A DNA stretch of 64,000 bases, taken from the NCBI RefSeq assembly GCF_012927045.1, contig NZ_JABBFW010000024.1:1-64000 (forward strand), read 5' to 3'. Below are positions 1 to 8,489 of the stretch, one piece after another; within the stretch, counting starts at the first letter, position 1, and every line of letters starts with the position of its first letter. This DNA is from Azohydromonas caseinilytica. GTDB lineage: Bacteria; Pseudomonadota; Gammaproteobacteria; Burkholderiales; Burkholderiaceae_C. The notes under the pieces were generated by a model. That model was not told the DNA's origin. It searched no databases and worked only from the letters and a program-made list of their open reading frames with translations. The position numbers were made by a program, and so were the translations under genes.

Positions 1-135
1 AGCATCACGCCCGAGGCCGGCTACAGCGGCGCGCTCACGCTGAGCTACGGCGTGAGCGACGGCACCGACGTCACCGAGCTCACGCTGGGCACGGAGCTCG
101 CGCCCAACCCGCATCCGGAGCTGTTCGCCTTCTAA
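1..135 (+). CDS. 3' end of a cadherin-like/VCBS repeat protein (partial)
   Basis: Only the last 44 codons and the TAA stop are in the window, in the frame starting at base 1. The fragment contains ITPEAGYSGALTLSYGVSDG, the closing beta-strand pattern (TP..GYSG..T..Y.VSDG) of cadherin-like or VCBS tandem domains in large secreted or surface proteins. It ends in a short tail, PELFAF. Most of the protein lies to the left of the window, so its length, secretion signal and role cannot be judged. An adhesin or biofilm role is inference from the domain class. A strong hairpin follows the stop directly. Confidence 0.6.
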   Translation, partial: SITPEAGYSGALTLSYGVSDGTDVTELTLGTELAPNPHPELFAF

Positions 136-137
136 GC

Positions 138-174
138 CGGCGCGCCGGGCCTTGCAGCCCGGCGCGCCGTTATG
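138..174 (+). terminator. Rho-independent-like terminator after the repeat protein
   Basis: A perfect 13-bp inverted repeat (138-150 and 157-169) with a 6-base loop starts two bases after the TAA stop at 133-135. A weak T-rich tail (TTAT) follows. The stem is entirely G+C. It probably ends transcription of the upstream gene; the short T-run makes efficiency uncertain. Confidence 0.65.
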
Positions 175-354
175 CCAGCAGCGGCCCATATGCTCTGCTG
201 GTCAAGAAAGCGGACGTGCAACGGCGGCACGATCTGAAGCACGGCGGGAAAGAGGTTGCTGACCTGACAGGCAGAGCCTGGCCAATGCCGCGCCAAGTCG
301 CGCTGCCCGGATGACCACCGGCATGCCCGCAGGGCTGCAGCCGGTGCGTCCGGA

Positions 355-1980
355 TCAGGCTGCGACCAGGGCTGCAGCGGCGGGGCCGTTTTCCGTGCTG
401 AACCACCTGTCCTTGTGGGCCGGACTTGCTGGTGCCGATGCCCCGTTGCTGGAACGAGGCTGCTCCTCATGGCCTTCAAGCCGGAAGGTACCGACTGCCA
501 AGGCCAGGCGCTGCGACTGCTCACGCAGGCTTTCAGCGGCTGCGGCCGACTGCTCCACCATGGCGGCGTTCTGCTGGGTCATCCGGTCGAGGCTTTGCAC
601 GGACTGGTCTACCTGGGAAATGCCCGAAGACTGGCTTTGCGTGGCCGCACTGATTTCGGCAATGACCTCGGTGGCGCGCTGCACGCCCGCGACGATCTCC
701 TGCATCGCGCCACCGGCCTCTTCGACCAGGCGCGTACCGCCGCTGACCTTTTCGGTGGAGGCGTCGATGAGCGTCTTGATCTCCTTGGCGGCCTCCGCCG
801 AGCGCCTGGCCAGAGCGCGCACCTCGCCGGCCACGACGGCGAAGCCCCGGCCCTGTTCACCGGCGCGAGCTGCTTCCACCGCAGCGTTCAGGGCAAGGAT
901 GTTGGTCTGGAACGCGATGCCGTCGATGACGGCAATGATTTCACCGATGCGCTGCGACGCACCGTTGATGTCGCCCATGCTGGCCATGACCTGCTTGACG
1001 ATCTCGCCGCCACGCTGTGCGGAGCGCGCTGCATCGCCGGCGAGCTGATCCGCCGTGCGTGCGGCCTGGGCCGTCTGCACCACCGAGCCGGTCAGTTGCG
1101 ACATCGACGATGCCGTGTGCTGCAGATCGGCCGAGGTCTTCTCGGTGCGCGAGCTCAAGTCCTGGCTGCCCGCGGCAATCTCGTTGGAGGCCACGGCAAT
1201 GGTGTTGGTGGCTTCGCGGATGGTGCCGACCGTGTCATGCAGCCGCGCCGCCATGACGGACACGGCATCGTGCAGCGAGCCGGGCACGACCGGACCGTGC
1301 GCCGTGTCGGGATGCAGGTCGCCGTCGGCCACGCGCTGCACGAAGCGCCGCAATCTCAGCGGCTCATCGCCGAGCTCGCGCCACACCGAGGACACGATCA
1401 GCCTGGAGGCGACTCCGAGGACCAGCAGCACGAGCAGCCCCGTCCCCAGGCTCACCCAGCTGTTGGTGTGCACGCCGGCCACGGCATCTTCCTGTGCGGC
1501 ATTCACTGCCGCTTCAGCCTCGGTCTTCTGCGCCGCCAGGCGCTTGTTGAATTCGGCTTGGCCAGCCTGCATGCGTGGAACGAGCTCGGCGGCAGGACCA
1601 CCGGTGAGCATGGCATGCGTGGCGTCGACGGCAGCCCGCTGGTAGGTTTCGAAGGCCTGGCCCAGCGCCTGAGCCTGATCGGCCTTGCCTGTCAGCGCAG
1701 CCGCCTCCTGTACCGATTCATGCACGATGGCGATGGCCGGGCCGACGTCTGCAAGCTTGGAGTCGTCCCCTTCACTGGCCGCGGCCTGCAGCGTCAGGCG
1801 AAACTGCTCGGCTCCCTGCGTAATGCGACCCACCTTTGCCAGATACGGATAGTCCACGGTACGCAGCTGTTCCATGCGTTCGGAGGTCCGCGTTCCCACC
1901 AGGTAACTCGTGCCCAAACCGACGACAAAGACGGCCGCAGAGCTCACAGGCAGCATCCAAATCTTGGTGCGGAAATTCAT
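355..1980 (-). CDS. methyl-accepting chemotaxis protein
   Basis: This is a 541-residue transmembrane chemoreceptor that would relay ligand binding outside the membrane to CheA/CheW. It has an N-terminal membrane helix (about residues 8-29), a roughly 150-residue periplasmic helical region, a second membrane helix (about 175-198) and then HAMP. The long cytoplasmic coiled coil carries the diagnostic hairpin tip [20 protein letters not shown] followed by [18 protein letters not shown]. The C-terminus (ALVAA) lacks a CheR-binding NWETF-type pentapeptide. A good Shine-Dalgarno (AAGGAG on the minus strand, 1989-1994) fixes the ATG at 1980. No che genes are nearby, so it is an orphan receptor; its ligand cannot be predicted. 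Confidence 0.93.
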   Translation of the reverse strand: MNFRTKIWMLPVSSAAVFVVGLGTSYLVGTRTSERMEQLRTVDYPYLAKVGRITQGAEQFRLTLQAAASEGDDSKLADVGPAIAIVHESVQEAAALTGKADQAQALGQAFETYQRAAVDATHAMLTGGPAAELVPRMQAGQAEFNKRLAAQKTEAEAAVNAAQEDAVAGVHTNSWVSLGTGLLVLLVLGVASRLIVSSVWRELGDEPLRLRRFVQRVADGDLHPDTAHGPVVPGSLHDAVSVMAARLHDTVGTIREATNTIAVASNEIAAGSQDLSSRTEKTSADLQHTASSMSQLTGSVVQTAQAARTADQLAGDAARSAQRGGEIVKQVMASMGDINGASQRIGEIIAVIDGIAFQTNILALNAAVEAARAGEQGRGFAVVAGEVRALARRSAEAAKEIKTLIDASTEKVSGGTRLVEEAGGAMQEIVAGVQRATEVIAEISAATQSQSSGISQVDQSVQSLDRMTQQNAAMVEQSAAAAESLREQSQRLALAVGTFRLEGHEEQPRSSNGASAPASPAHKDRWFSTENGPAAAALVAA

Positions 1981-2780
1981 GTGTCATGCTCCTTCACCAG
2001 TTCCGCTTTCACCGCAGTACGGCGCTCATAGGATCGCGAATTTCTGGTGATTGCTGTTCAGGGTGATACCAACCGAAGACGATGCGAGCATGGGGCCACA
2101 TTCGGCGTACCGGATGGATTGAACGTCGACCGCCAACGCAAAATCTTTAAATCCAAATACCTTGAGGCACTGCTGATTACATGCGCGCAAAGGCCTTGAC
2201 AATCTAATTGTAACGATTGCCTCCATTGCGGTTTCAAGCTCGTGTAATGCGGTGAAATGCAACGAAACCCGGTGAAATCATTCTCGGCTTAAGTTTTGCG
2301 CCCGCCTTTCCATGAAATCTGGTCGGTCCATCGAGACGGCTCGGTAAGGCCACTGCAAGCGTTGCGCTGAGAGCGAAAATCATTGTCGTAGGCGTGAAAA
2401 CTTCACGATTGCTCATTCGATTTGCCAAGCGTGTGGCAGTAAGCGTCCGCCTGATATGGATATTGTCAGGAATTTGTGCTCAAGCGCCATGGAAGTATCC
2501 GGCAATAACTGCTGTGCCGCAGCGGAAGATGTGGGCTGTCTCAGCCGAATTTGTCTGAATGCCTGAGCGGAAAGCTTGGCGGTGCGCCAGCATAAGCAAA
2601 GCAATGCGTCGATGTGGAACTCACGTCAATATGGCTGGGCATGACGAGGCCGAACGTCCGGATCGCCGTACACGAGTGCCCAGCGTACGGGACGCCCAAG
2701 CGCGGAGACCGCTATTTCCTGAGTTTCGTGAACAACGACATCGGTCCGTGGCACGCGCGCCATGAACCGGGTTGTGCGCG
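1981..2780. other. lower-GC intergenic gap without a convincing gene
   Basis: About 800 bp lie between the chemoreceptor and the antiporter gene. Bases about 2030-2620 are clearly poorer in G+C than the surroundings: bases 2161-2220 hold 28 G+C in 60, against about 70% elsewhere. A 50-codon plus-strand reading frame (2641-2793) overlaps the antiporter 3' end; it has no recognisable family and no good ribosome site. I see no RNA gene, transposon end or clear promoter. It may be decayed foreign DNA or a regulatory gap. Confidence 0.5.
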
Positions 2781-4409
2781 TCAAGTACCGTAGCGCGCCT
2801 CCAGCAGGTCGATCTCGTGCAGCAGCCGACGGCGCGCCAGCTCCGCCAGCCCCATCTCGCGGCCGCAGCGCTCGATGGCCTCGCGCTCGGCGCGCAGCGC
2901 CACCAGCCGCAGCCGCTGTTCGATCTCCTCGACCTGCCCGCGCTGCCCGGCGTCTTCCGGGTCGCCGCGCAGGCTGTCCATGCGCAGCTGGTAGTGCATC
3001 ACCATCCGGGCCGCGGCCTCGGCGGCGACGCCGGGGTCGGCCAGCCCCGCGGCCACCTCGGGTTGCGCCGCCTCGATGGCCTGCACGGCGGCGCGCAACG
3101 CCGCGCGGCGCACCCGGTCTTCGAGCGCGCGCTCCGACGTGTCGGGCGGCAGCTCCAGCCCGCGCAGCAGGCGCGGCAGCGCCGAAGTGGCCAGCAGCAG
3201 GGACAGCAAGATCACGCCGGCAGCCATCGCGATGGCCAAGTCGCGCCCGGGAAAGGGCGCGCCGCCGGGCAGCGCCAGCGGCAGCGTCAGCACGCCGGCC
3301 AGCGTGACGGCGCCGCGCACGCCCGCCAGCGACACTACCAGCAGCAGCCGGACGCCGATGGGGGCGGCCTCCTCGCCGCGCCGCCGGGCGCGCCAGCTCT
3401 GGGCCTGCAGCGACACCCATACCCAGGCCAGCCGCAGCGCCGCCAGGCCGACCACGATGGCCACCACGTACAGCAGCAGCCACGCCGCCGCCACGTGCCC
3501 GGTGTCGTGCACCGTGCGCCCGGCGGCCGTGACGATGGGCGGCAGCTGCTGGCCCAGCAGCACGAAGATGCTGCCGTTGGCCACCAGCTGCACCATGTCC
3601 CATACGGCAGTGCGCTGCACCCGGGTGCTGCCGTGCCCGTGCGGCTGGCTCACGAAGCTCATGGTGATGCCGGCCGCCACGGCCGCCAGCACGCCCGAGG
3701 CGTGCAGCTCCTCCGCCAGCAGGTAGGCGCCGAAGGGAATGAGCAGCGTCACCAGCACGTAGTTGCCGGCGTCGGGGCCGATCCAGTGGGTGGCGCGCCG
3801 TTCGGCCCGGCTCACGCCCCAGGCCAGCGCCGCGCCCACGGCCACGCCGCCCAGGGCCAGCCAGGCGAAGCTCAGCAGCGCCTGCCCCAGCGAGAAACTG
3901 CCGGTCAGCGTCGCGGCCACGGCGAAGCGCATGCACACCAGGCCCGAGGCGTCGTTGAGCAGCGACTCGCCTTCGAGGATGTGCATGACGCGCGGTGGCA
4001 CCGGCGTGCGCGCCGCCACCGACGACACCGCGATGGGGTCGGTGGGCGAGATGACGGCGGCCAGCGCAAAGGCCACCGACAACGGCATGGCCGGCAGCAG
4101 CCAGTGGATGAACAGCCCCATGCCCAGCACCGTGAACAGCACCAGGCCCAGCGCCAGGCGCAGCACCGTGGCGGCGTCGCGGAACAGCTCGTCCTTGGGA
4201 ATGCGCCAGCCGTCCAGGAACAGCAGCGGCGGCAGGAACAGCAGGAAGAACTTCTCCGGGTCCAGCGCGATGGCCGGCAGCCCCAGGAAGCCGATGGCCG
4301 CGCCCAGCGCGATCTGCACCAGCGGCGCCGGCCAGCCCGTGGCGCGCGCGACCGGGCTGCTGACGCTGACCGCCAGCAGCATGGACAACACGATGGCGAT
4401 GGCTCCCAA
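2781..4409 (-). CDS. CPA1-family Na+/H+ antiporter
   Basis: This 542-residue inner-membrane protein has about 12 predicted helices and a hydrophilic C-terminal tail of about 130 residues, the normal plan of bacterial CPA1 exchangers (NhaP/YjcE type). The core motifs are present: FLPPLLFLDGWRIP in an early helix, ISPTDPIAVSSV with the ion-binding Asp of this family, and LEGESLLNDASGLV, the conserved NDA(S) motif. It should exchange Na+ or another monovalent cation for protons in pH or salt homeostasis; the exact cation is unknown. The C-terminal tail is helical and charged and may be regulatory. It stands alone on the minus strand, 21 bp downstream of the molybdopterin-domain fragment. Confidence 0.9.
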   Translation of the reverse strand: MGAIAIVLSMLLAVSVSSPVARATGWPAPLVQIALGAAIGFLGLPAIALDPEKFFLLFLPPLLFLDGWRIPKDELFRDAATVLRLALGLVLFTVLGMGLFIHWLLPAMPLSVAFALAAVISPTDPIAVSSVAARTPVPPRVMHILEGESLLNDASGLVCMRFAVAATLTGSFSLGQALLSFAWLALGGVAVGAALAWGVSRAERRATHWIGPDAGNYVLVTLLIPFGAYLLAEELHASGVLAAVAAGITMSFVSQPHGHGSTRVQRTAVWDMVQLVANGSIFVLLGQQLPPIVTAAGRTVHDTGHVAAAWLLLYVVAIVVGLAALRLAWVWVSLQAQSWRARRRGEEAAPIGVRLLLVVSLAGVRGAVTLAGVLTLPLALPGGAPFPGRDLAIAMAAGVILLSLLLATSALPRLLRGLELPPDTSERALEDRVRRAALRAAVQAIEAAQPEVAAGLADPGVAAEAAARMVMHYQLRMDSLRGDPEDAGQRGQVEEIEQRLRLVALRAEREAIERCGREMGLAELARRRLLHEIDLLEARYGT

Positions 4410-4430
4410 GTTCGATGCCCGAAGCGTGTG

Positions 4431-4895
4431 TCAGCGAACCTCGCGCGCCGCGTAGGGCTGCGTGTCCAGTCCCTGCAGGTCGCGCTGCCGCTCGATGAGC
4501 CCGGGTTGCGGCTGCCCGGAGCTCAGCCGCCGCAGCGCCACGGGCGAGGACTTGAACTGTGTTTGCTGGCTCACCGGGTCGCGGGCATAGGTGGTGTGCT
4601 GGTTGGCGGCCTGGTGCCCGCGGCCGAAGTGGAAGGGAATGAACAGCTCACCCGGCCGCACGGTGTCCACCACCAGCGCCGGCCCTTCCCAGCGCCCGCG
4701 CGCCGAGCTCACCTCCACCCAGTCGCCCAGGGCGATGTCCAGCCGCTTGGCATCGTCGGGATGAATTTCGACGTAGGCGCCGGGCACGAGCCGGTTCAGG
4801 GCCTCGGAGCGCCCGAGACGGCCGACGTTCACCGGGTGGTTCACATCGCCGCGCACGCCATCGCACTGGAGATTCATGTCCTGTCGGGGTTGCAT
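4431..4895 (-). pseudogene. stranded C-terminal domain of a molybdopterin oxidoreductase
   Basis: The 154-residue frame contains only the C-terminal molybdopterin-dinucleotide-binding beta-barrel of the DMSO-reductase/formate dehydrogenase/nitrate reductase superfamily. Visible landmarks are YVEIHPDDAKRLDIALGDWV, then FIPFHFGRGHQAANQ and DPVSQQTQFK, which resemble the family's PFH(F/W)...AN.LT...DP.S..PE.K C-terminus. The catalytic domains and Fe-S cluster are absent: full-length relatives have 700-900 residues. ATG 4895 has an AAGGA ribosome site, so a short protein could be made, but it could not be a complete enzyme. Most likely it is a remnant after deletion of the upstream part. A repurposed single-domain protein is possible. 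Confidence 0.6.
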
Positions 4896-5039
4896 GCGCT
4901 GGTCCTTTGCCGCCGCGGAAGGCAGCCTGGATGGCACTGGCAAGGCCCATTCCAGGGAAATCGAGGTCCTGGCCGGCACGCAATCGCCGCGAGGGCCGGC
5001 GGTAGGCACTCCTGCGGCCGATGTCGCGCACGACGCTGC

Positions 5040-5063
5040 GGCACCGCGATTGCCGCGACGCCG
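5040..5063 (+). repeat. 24-bp dispersed repeat, copy 1
   Basis: A 24-base segment, GGCACCGCGATTGCCGCGAC followed by GCCG, recurs at 9945-9968 with one difference (A to C at position 10). Both copies lie about 70-125 bp upstream of plus-strand genes (5135 and 10093). Flanking sequence is not shared. It could be a regulator site or a small chromosomal repeat. Confidence 0.4.
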
Positions 5064-5134
5064 CATGAGGGTGTGCACCGGCCCAGGGCCGCACGCCGCG
5101 CCACCCGCGATGGGGACCACTGCAAGAGACTGCC

Positions 5135-5572
5135 ATGCAAGCCAAGCTCATCAACGAAGGGCCCGAGCGCACTTTCGCGCTCGTCTTCGAACATGGCGAC
5201 GAGGTCGTCTCCCTGCTGGAGCGGTTTGCCGCCGAGCAGGGGCTGGAGGCCAGCCGCATCACGGCCATCGGGGCGTTCGAGCGCGCCACGCTGGGCTACT
5301 TCGACTGGGAGCGCAAGGACTATGAGCGCATCCCGGTGCAGGAGCAGGTCGAGGTGCTGTCCCTGGTGGGCGACGTGGCGCTCGACGCGGGGCAGCCCAA
5401 GCTGCATGCCCATGTGGTGCTGGGCCGCCGCGACGGCAGCACGGTCGGCGGCCACCTGCTCGAAGCCCGCGTCAGGCCGACGCTGGAGGTGCTGGTGATC
5501 GACTCCCCGTCGTACCTGCGGCGCGTGCGTGACCCCGAAAGCGGCCTGGCGTTGATCCGCCCCGACGAGTGA
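5135..5572 (+). CDS. PPC/DUF296-domain protein
   Basis: This 145-residue protein is a single PPC (plant and prokaryote conserved, DUF296) domain, the fold also attached to plant AT-hook DNA-binding proteins. Recognisable elements are RITAIGAFERATLGYFDWE in the N-terminal half and KLHAHVVLGRRDG...GGHLLEARV, the conserved metal-binding His-rich face (H-x-H and GGH). There is no AT hook or other DNA-binding segment, so automatic labels such as 'DNA-binding protein' are weakly supported; bacterial PPC proteins form trimers of largely unknown function. It lies 45 bp upstream of the FMN oxidase gene on the same strand and may be co-transcribed with it. Confidence 0.85.
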   Translation: MQAKLINEGPERTFALVFEHGDEVVSLLERFAAEQGLEASRITAIGAFERATLGYFDWERKDYERIPVQEQVEVLSLVGDVALDAGQPKLHAHVVLGRRDGSTVGGHLLEARVRPTLEVLVIDSPSYLRRVRDPESGLALIRPDE

Positions 5573-5617
5573 GCGCTTTGGGCGCGTGATTCCCGCAGCA
5601 CTGGAGGCCGCGCGCCC

Positions 5618-6922
5618 ATGGGCGACCCGCTGCGCCACACTGGTGTCGCCCAACTCGGCGGCAGCCCTCGGCGCCGCTACTACTGGGGCCGCGACCTGGC
5701 GCGCGCCGTGGCGGTGGAAGACCTGCGGGCGATGACGCACCGGCGGATGCCGCGCTTCGTGCTGGAGTACCTGGAGGGCGGGGCCGAGGAGGAGGCCAGC
5801 CTCGCACGCGACCGCGGTGCCTACGGCCACTGGCGCTTCATGCCCCGGCAACTGGTGGACGTGTCGCAGCGCACGCTGGCCACGGCACTTCTCGGACGCG
5901 AAGCCTCGATGCCGCTCGTCGTCGCGCCCACCGGCCTCAACGGCTTGTTCCGCCACCATGCCGACACCCTGCTGGCGCAGGCCGCCGCCGCGTGCGGCGT
6001 GCCCTTCGTGCAGAGCACGATGTCCAACGACCCGATGGAAGAGGTGGCGCGCGTGCCGGGCCTGCGCCACTGGTGGCAGCTCTACGTCTTCGGCGGCGAC
6101 GAGGTGTGGCAGGAGCTGCTGCGGCGTGCCGACGCGGCCGGCTGCGAGGCCCTGGTGCTGACCACCAACGCCCAGATCTTCGGCAACCGGGAGTGGTCCT
6201 CCCGCACCCAGGCGACCAAGACCCGGCTGTCGCTGCCCAGCGCCATCGACGCCGCCCTGCATCCGCGCTGGCTCGCCTCCACGCTGCTGGCGCACGGCAT
6301 GCCCGCGTTTCGCAACGTCGTGGACTTCGTGCCCAAGGACCGGCGCGGCTTCTTTGAAACCGCGTTCTGGATTCGCGAGCACCAGCCGACCTCGCTGTCG
6401 TGGCCCACGGTCGAGCGCATCCGGCAGCGCTGGCGCAAGCCCTTCCTGCTCAAGGGACTGCTGCACCCGGACGATGTACGGCGCGCGCTGGATGCGGGCG
6501 TGGACGGCATCGTGCTCAGTACGCACGGCGGCCGGCAACTGGACTGGACGGTGGCGGCGCTGGACGTGCTGCCCGAGGCCCGCGCCATCGTGGATCGGCA
6601 GCGCGTGGCGCTCTACGTCTCGGGCGGGCTGCGCCGCGGCACCGACCTGCTCAAGGCGCTGGCCCTGGGCGCCGATGCGGTGCTGGCCGGCCGCGCCGTC
6701 CTCTATGGCCTGTGCGCAGGTGGCGCGGCCGGTGCGCAGCGCGCACTGCAGATCCTGCACAAGGAGGCATTGGACGCGATGGGACTGCTGGGGGTGAACT
6801 CGGTTCGCGAGCTGGGGCCTGGCTATCTGCGCGCCATGGACGATCCAGGCCCGCGCGAAACCGCTGTGCTTGGCGGCATCCGCCCGGCCTCCACATCGTC
6901 GAGCCCCGGTTTCAGGCGCTGA
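5618..6922 (+). CDS. FMN-dependent alpha-hydroxy-acid oxidase/dehydrogenase
   Basis: This 434-residue TIM-barrel flavoprotein belongs to the L-lactate dehydrogenase/glycolate oxidase/mandelate dehydrogenase family. It would oxidise an (S)-2-hydroxyacid to the 2-oxoacid with FMN. Landmarks: PLVVAPTGLNGLF (FMN phosphate region), the WWQLYVFGG strand, LTTNAQIFGNREWSSR, KGLLHPDDVRRALDAGVDG with the FMN-contacting Lys, STHGGRQLDW with the catalytic His (SNHGGRQLD in most relatives), and VSGGLRRGTDLLKALALGAD near the C-terminus. The N-terminus carries an extra segment of about 35 residues before the family start. No signal peptide is visible. Substrate cannot be read from sequence; the neighbours do not form an obvious lactate or mandelate pathway. 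Confidence 0.9.
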   Translation: MGDPLRHTGVAQLGGSPRRRYYWGRDLARAVAVEDLRAMTHRRMPRFVLEYLEGGAEEEASLARDRGAYGHWRFMPRQLVDVSQRTLATALLGREASMPLVVAPTGLNGLFRHHADTLLAQAAAACGVPFVQSTMSNDPMEEVARVPGLRHWWQLYVFGGDEVWQELLRRADAAGCEALVLTTNAQIFGNREWSSRTQATKTRLSLPSAIDAALHPRWLASTLLAHGMPAFRNVVDFVPKDRRGFFETAFWIREHQPTSLSWPTVERIRQRWRKPFLLKGLLHPDDVRRALDAGVDGIVLSTHGGRQLDWTVAALDVLPEARAIVDRQRVALYVSGGLRRGTDLLKALALGADAVLAGRAVLYGLCAGGAAGAQRALQILHKEALDAMGLLGVNSVRELGPGYLRAMDDPGPRETAVLGGIRPASTSSSPGFRR

Positions 6923-6953
6923 CAGCCGTGGCGGCCTGGCGGCCGGACACTGC

Positions 6954-7148
6954 TCAGCCCTGCTGGCCTCCGCGCTGGCTGCCCTGGTCGTTGCCCTGGC
7001 GTTCGGTCGTCGGGGCGCCTGTCGGGTCGCCGGTGGGCCCGGTGCGCGTCATGCCGGGCGGGTGCTGCCCCTGGCCGGTGGACTGGCTCTGCTGCTTGTC
7101 CTGTGTCCCGCTGGTCTTTTGATCCCGTTGCTGCTGGTTGCTGCTCAT
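6954..7148 (-). CDS. small Gln/Gly/Thr-rich hydrophilic protein
   Basis: A 64-residue, low-complexity, strongly hydrophilic protein (MSSNQQQRDQKTSGTQDKQ..., ending RGGQQG) with no hydrophobic core, cysteine or membrane segment. Composition is dominated by Q, G, T, P and S, suggesting an intrinsically disordered, stress-type protein (inference). The ATG at 7148 is preceded on the minus strand by AGGAAG at good spacing, the best reason to believe it is translated. It is divergent from the DUF1622 gene across 172 bp. I do not recognise a family. Confidence 0.55.
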   Translation of the reverse strand: MSSNQQQRDQKTSGTQDKQQSQSTGQGQHPPGMTRTGPTGDPTGAPTTERQGNDQGSQRGGQQG

Positions 7149-7320
7149 GTTGGCTTCCTGAATGAGGTTGCAGGGACAAGCAAGCAGCAATGGGCATACC
7201 GCCGAGCGGCGCGCAAGTGCGTAGGCGCAACGGCACGCGGGGTGCTCTTGTGCGGGCCACGCCTGCTGCTGGGTGCAGGCGTGTGCGCCGACCTGCTGCC
7301 GTGAAGTCGAGGAACCGTCC

Positions 7321-7731
7321 ATGAACTATGGCGATGTCGAGGAATCCGTCCAGCGTGCCGTCGAGTGGCTGCGCCTGCTGGTGGAGACGCTGGGTGCGGT
7401 GGTCATCGCCGCGGGCATCGTGGTGGCGGTCTTCGGCCTGGTGAGGCACGCGCTCAACGCCCGCGGCACGAGCTTCACGCCCATCCGCCTGGCGTTCGCG
7501 CGCTACCTCACGCTGGCGCTGGAGCTGCAGCTCGCCGCCGACATCCTGTCCACCTCGGTGGCGCCGACCTGGGAGCGCATCGGCAAGCTCGCGGCCATTG
7601 CCATCATCCGTACCGCGCTCAACTACTTCCTGAGCCGTGAGATGAGGGATGAGCAGGCCAGCGAAGAGCCGGCGCTGCGCGGGCGCGCCACCGTGCCCGA
7701 CGCGCCCGCGGGGCCGGGCCGTGGCCACTGA
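7321..7731 (+). CDS. DUF1622-family inner-membrane protein
   Basis: This 136-residue protein has about three hydrophobic helices (LVETLGAVVIAAGIVVAVFG, the AFARYLTLALELQLAADIL region and KLAAIAIIRTALNYFL) and a polar C-terminal tail. The RLAFARYLTLALELQLAADI and IRTALNYFLSREM patterns are typical of DUF1622, a widespread uncharacterised family of small membrane proteins. The ATG at 7321 gives the family's usual N-terminus; an in-frame ATG at 7273 would add 16 unrelated residues. It ends 18 bp from the converging SDR gene. No function can be assigned. Confidence 0.85.
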   Translation: MNYGDVEESVQRAVEWLRLLVETLGAVVIAAGIVVAVFGLVRHALNARGTSFTPIRLAFARYLTLALELQLAADILSTSVAPTWERIGKLAAIAIIRTALNYFLSREMRDEQASEEPALRGRATVPDAPAGPGRGH

Positions 7732-7749
7732 GCGCTTGCCGCGGCGCGG

Positions 7750-8487
7750 CTACAAGCGGTCCAGCCGCCCGCCGTCCACGCGCAGCGCCGCACCCTGCAC
7801 GAAGACGGCCTCGTCCGATGCGAGGAAGGCCACGGCGGCGGCAATGTCCTGCGGACGCCCCACGTCGGCCAGGCTGACGGTCTCGATGCCCGACTTCAGG
7901 TTCGGGTTGGCCCACAGCATCGGCGTGTCCACGGCGCCGGGCAGGACGGCGTTGGCGCGGATGCCCCTGGCCTTGCCCTCGATGGAGGTCGAGCGCGTGA
8001 GCGAGAGCAACGCCGCCTTGGCCGCCGCGTAGGAGGCCACCAGCGGCGTGGTTTCCTCGGCATGGATGCTCGACACGTTGACGATCGCGCCGCCCGGGCG
8101 CATGTGCGCGAAGGCCTGGCGCGTGAAGAAGAAGGCGCCCATGAGGTCCACGCGCAGCACGCGCATCCAGTCGTCGGCCGTGTGCTCCTGCAGCGGCTTG
8201 AACACCATCAGACCGGCGTTGTTGACCACCACGTCCAGCCGTCCCCAGCGCTGCAGCGCCGCCTGCACGGCGGCGGTCACCTGGTCTTCCTGTGCCACGT
8301 CGCAGGCCTGGGCCAGCGCGTCGGGCACGCCGTCGCCGAGCAGCTGCTGCACGGCAGCCTCGGCCTTGCCGGCATCCAGGTCGGCGACCAGCACGCGCGC
8401 GCCATCCCGGCCCAGGCGCTGGGCCACGGCCAGGCCGATGCCGCTGGCCGCGCCGGTGACGATGGCAACCTTGTCCTGGAAGCGCAT
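7750..8487 (-). CDS. SDR-family NAD(P)-dependent oxidoreductase
   Basis: A 245-residue classical short-chain dehydrogenase/reductase. It shows the cofactor loop TGAASGIG (about residues 11-18), an acidic residue ending strand beta-2 (VLVADLD, suggesting NAD+ preference), NNAG, the catalytic Ser in VNVSSIHAEE, the YAAAK active-site pair and the PGAVDTPML loop. The C-terminus ends GGRLDRL. It starts two bases after the stop of the GH1 glycosidase gene, so the two are translationally coupled. A sugar or sugar-alcohol dehydrogenase acting on the glycosidase product is a reasonable guess, not shown by sequence. Confidence 0.9.
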   Translation of the reverse strand: MRFQDKVAIVTGAASGIGLAVAQRLGRDGARVLVADLDAGKAEAAVQQLLGDGVPDALAQACDVAQEDQVTAAVQAALQRWGRLDVVVNNAGLMVFKPLQEHTADDWMRVLRVDLMGAFFFTRQAFAHMRPGGAIVNVSSIHAEETTPLVASYAAAKAALLSLTRSTSIEGKARGIRANAVLPGAVDTPMLWANPNLKSGIETVSLADVGRPQDIAAAVAFLASDEAVFVQGAALRVDGGRLDRL

Positions 8488-8489
8488 GT

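Noticed and set aside
2120-2149. Possible sigma-28 flagellar promoter for the chemoreceptor gene (minus strand, TAAA-15-GTCGACGT)
   Set aside because: Only 4 of 8 bases match the GCCGATAA -10 element and it lies about 150 bp from the start codon.
2641-2793. 50-codon plus-strand reading frame (MTRPNVRIAVHECPAYGTPK...)
   Set aside because: It overlaps the antiporter 3' end, has no clear ribosome site and no recognisable family; could be chance or a remnant.
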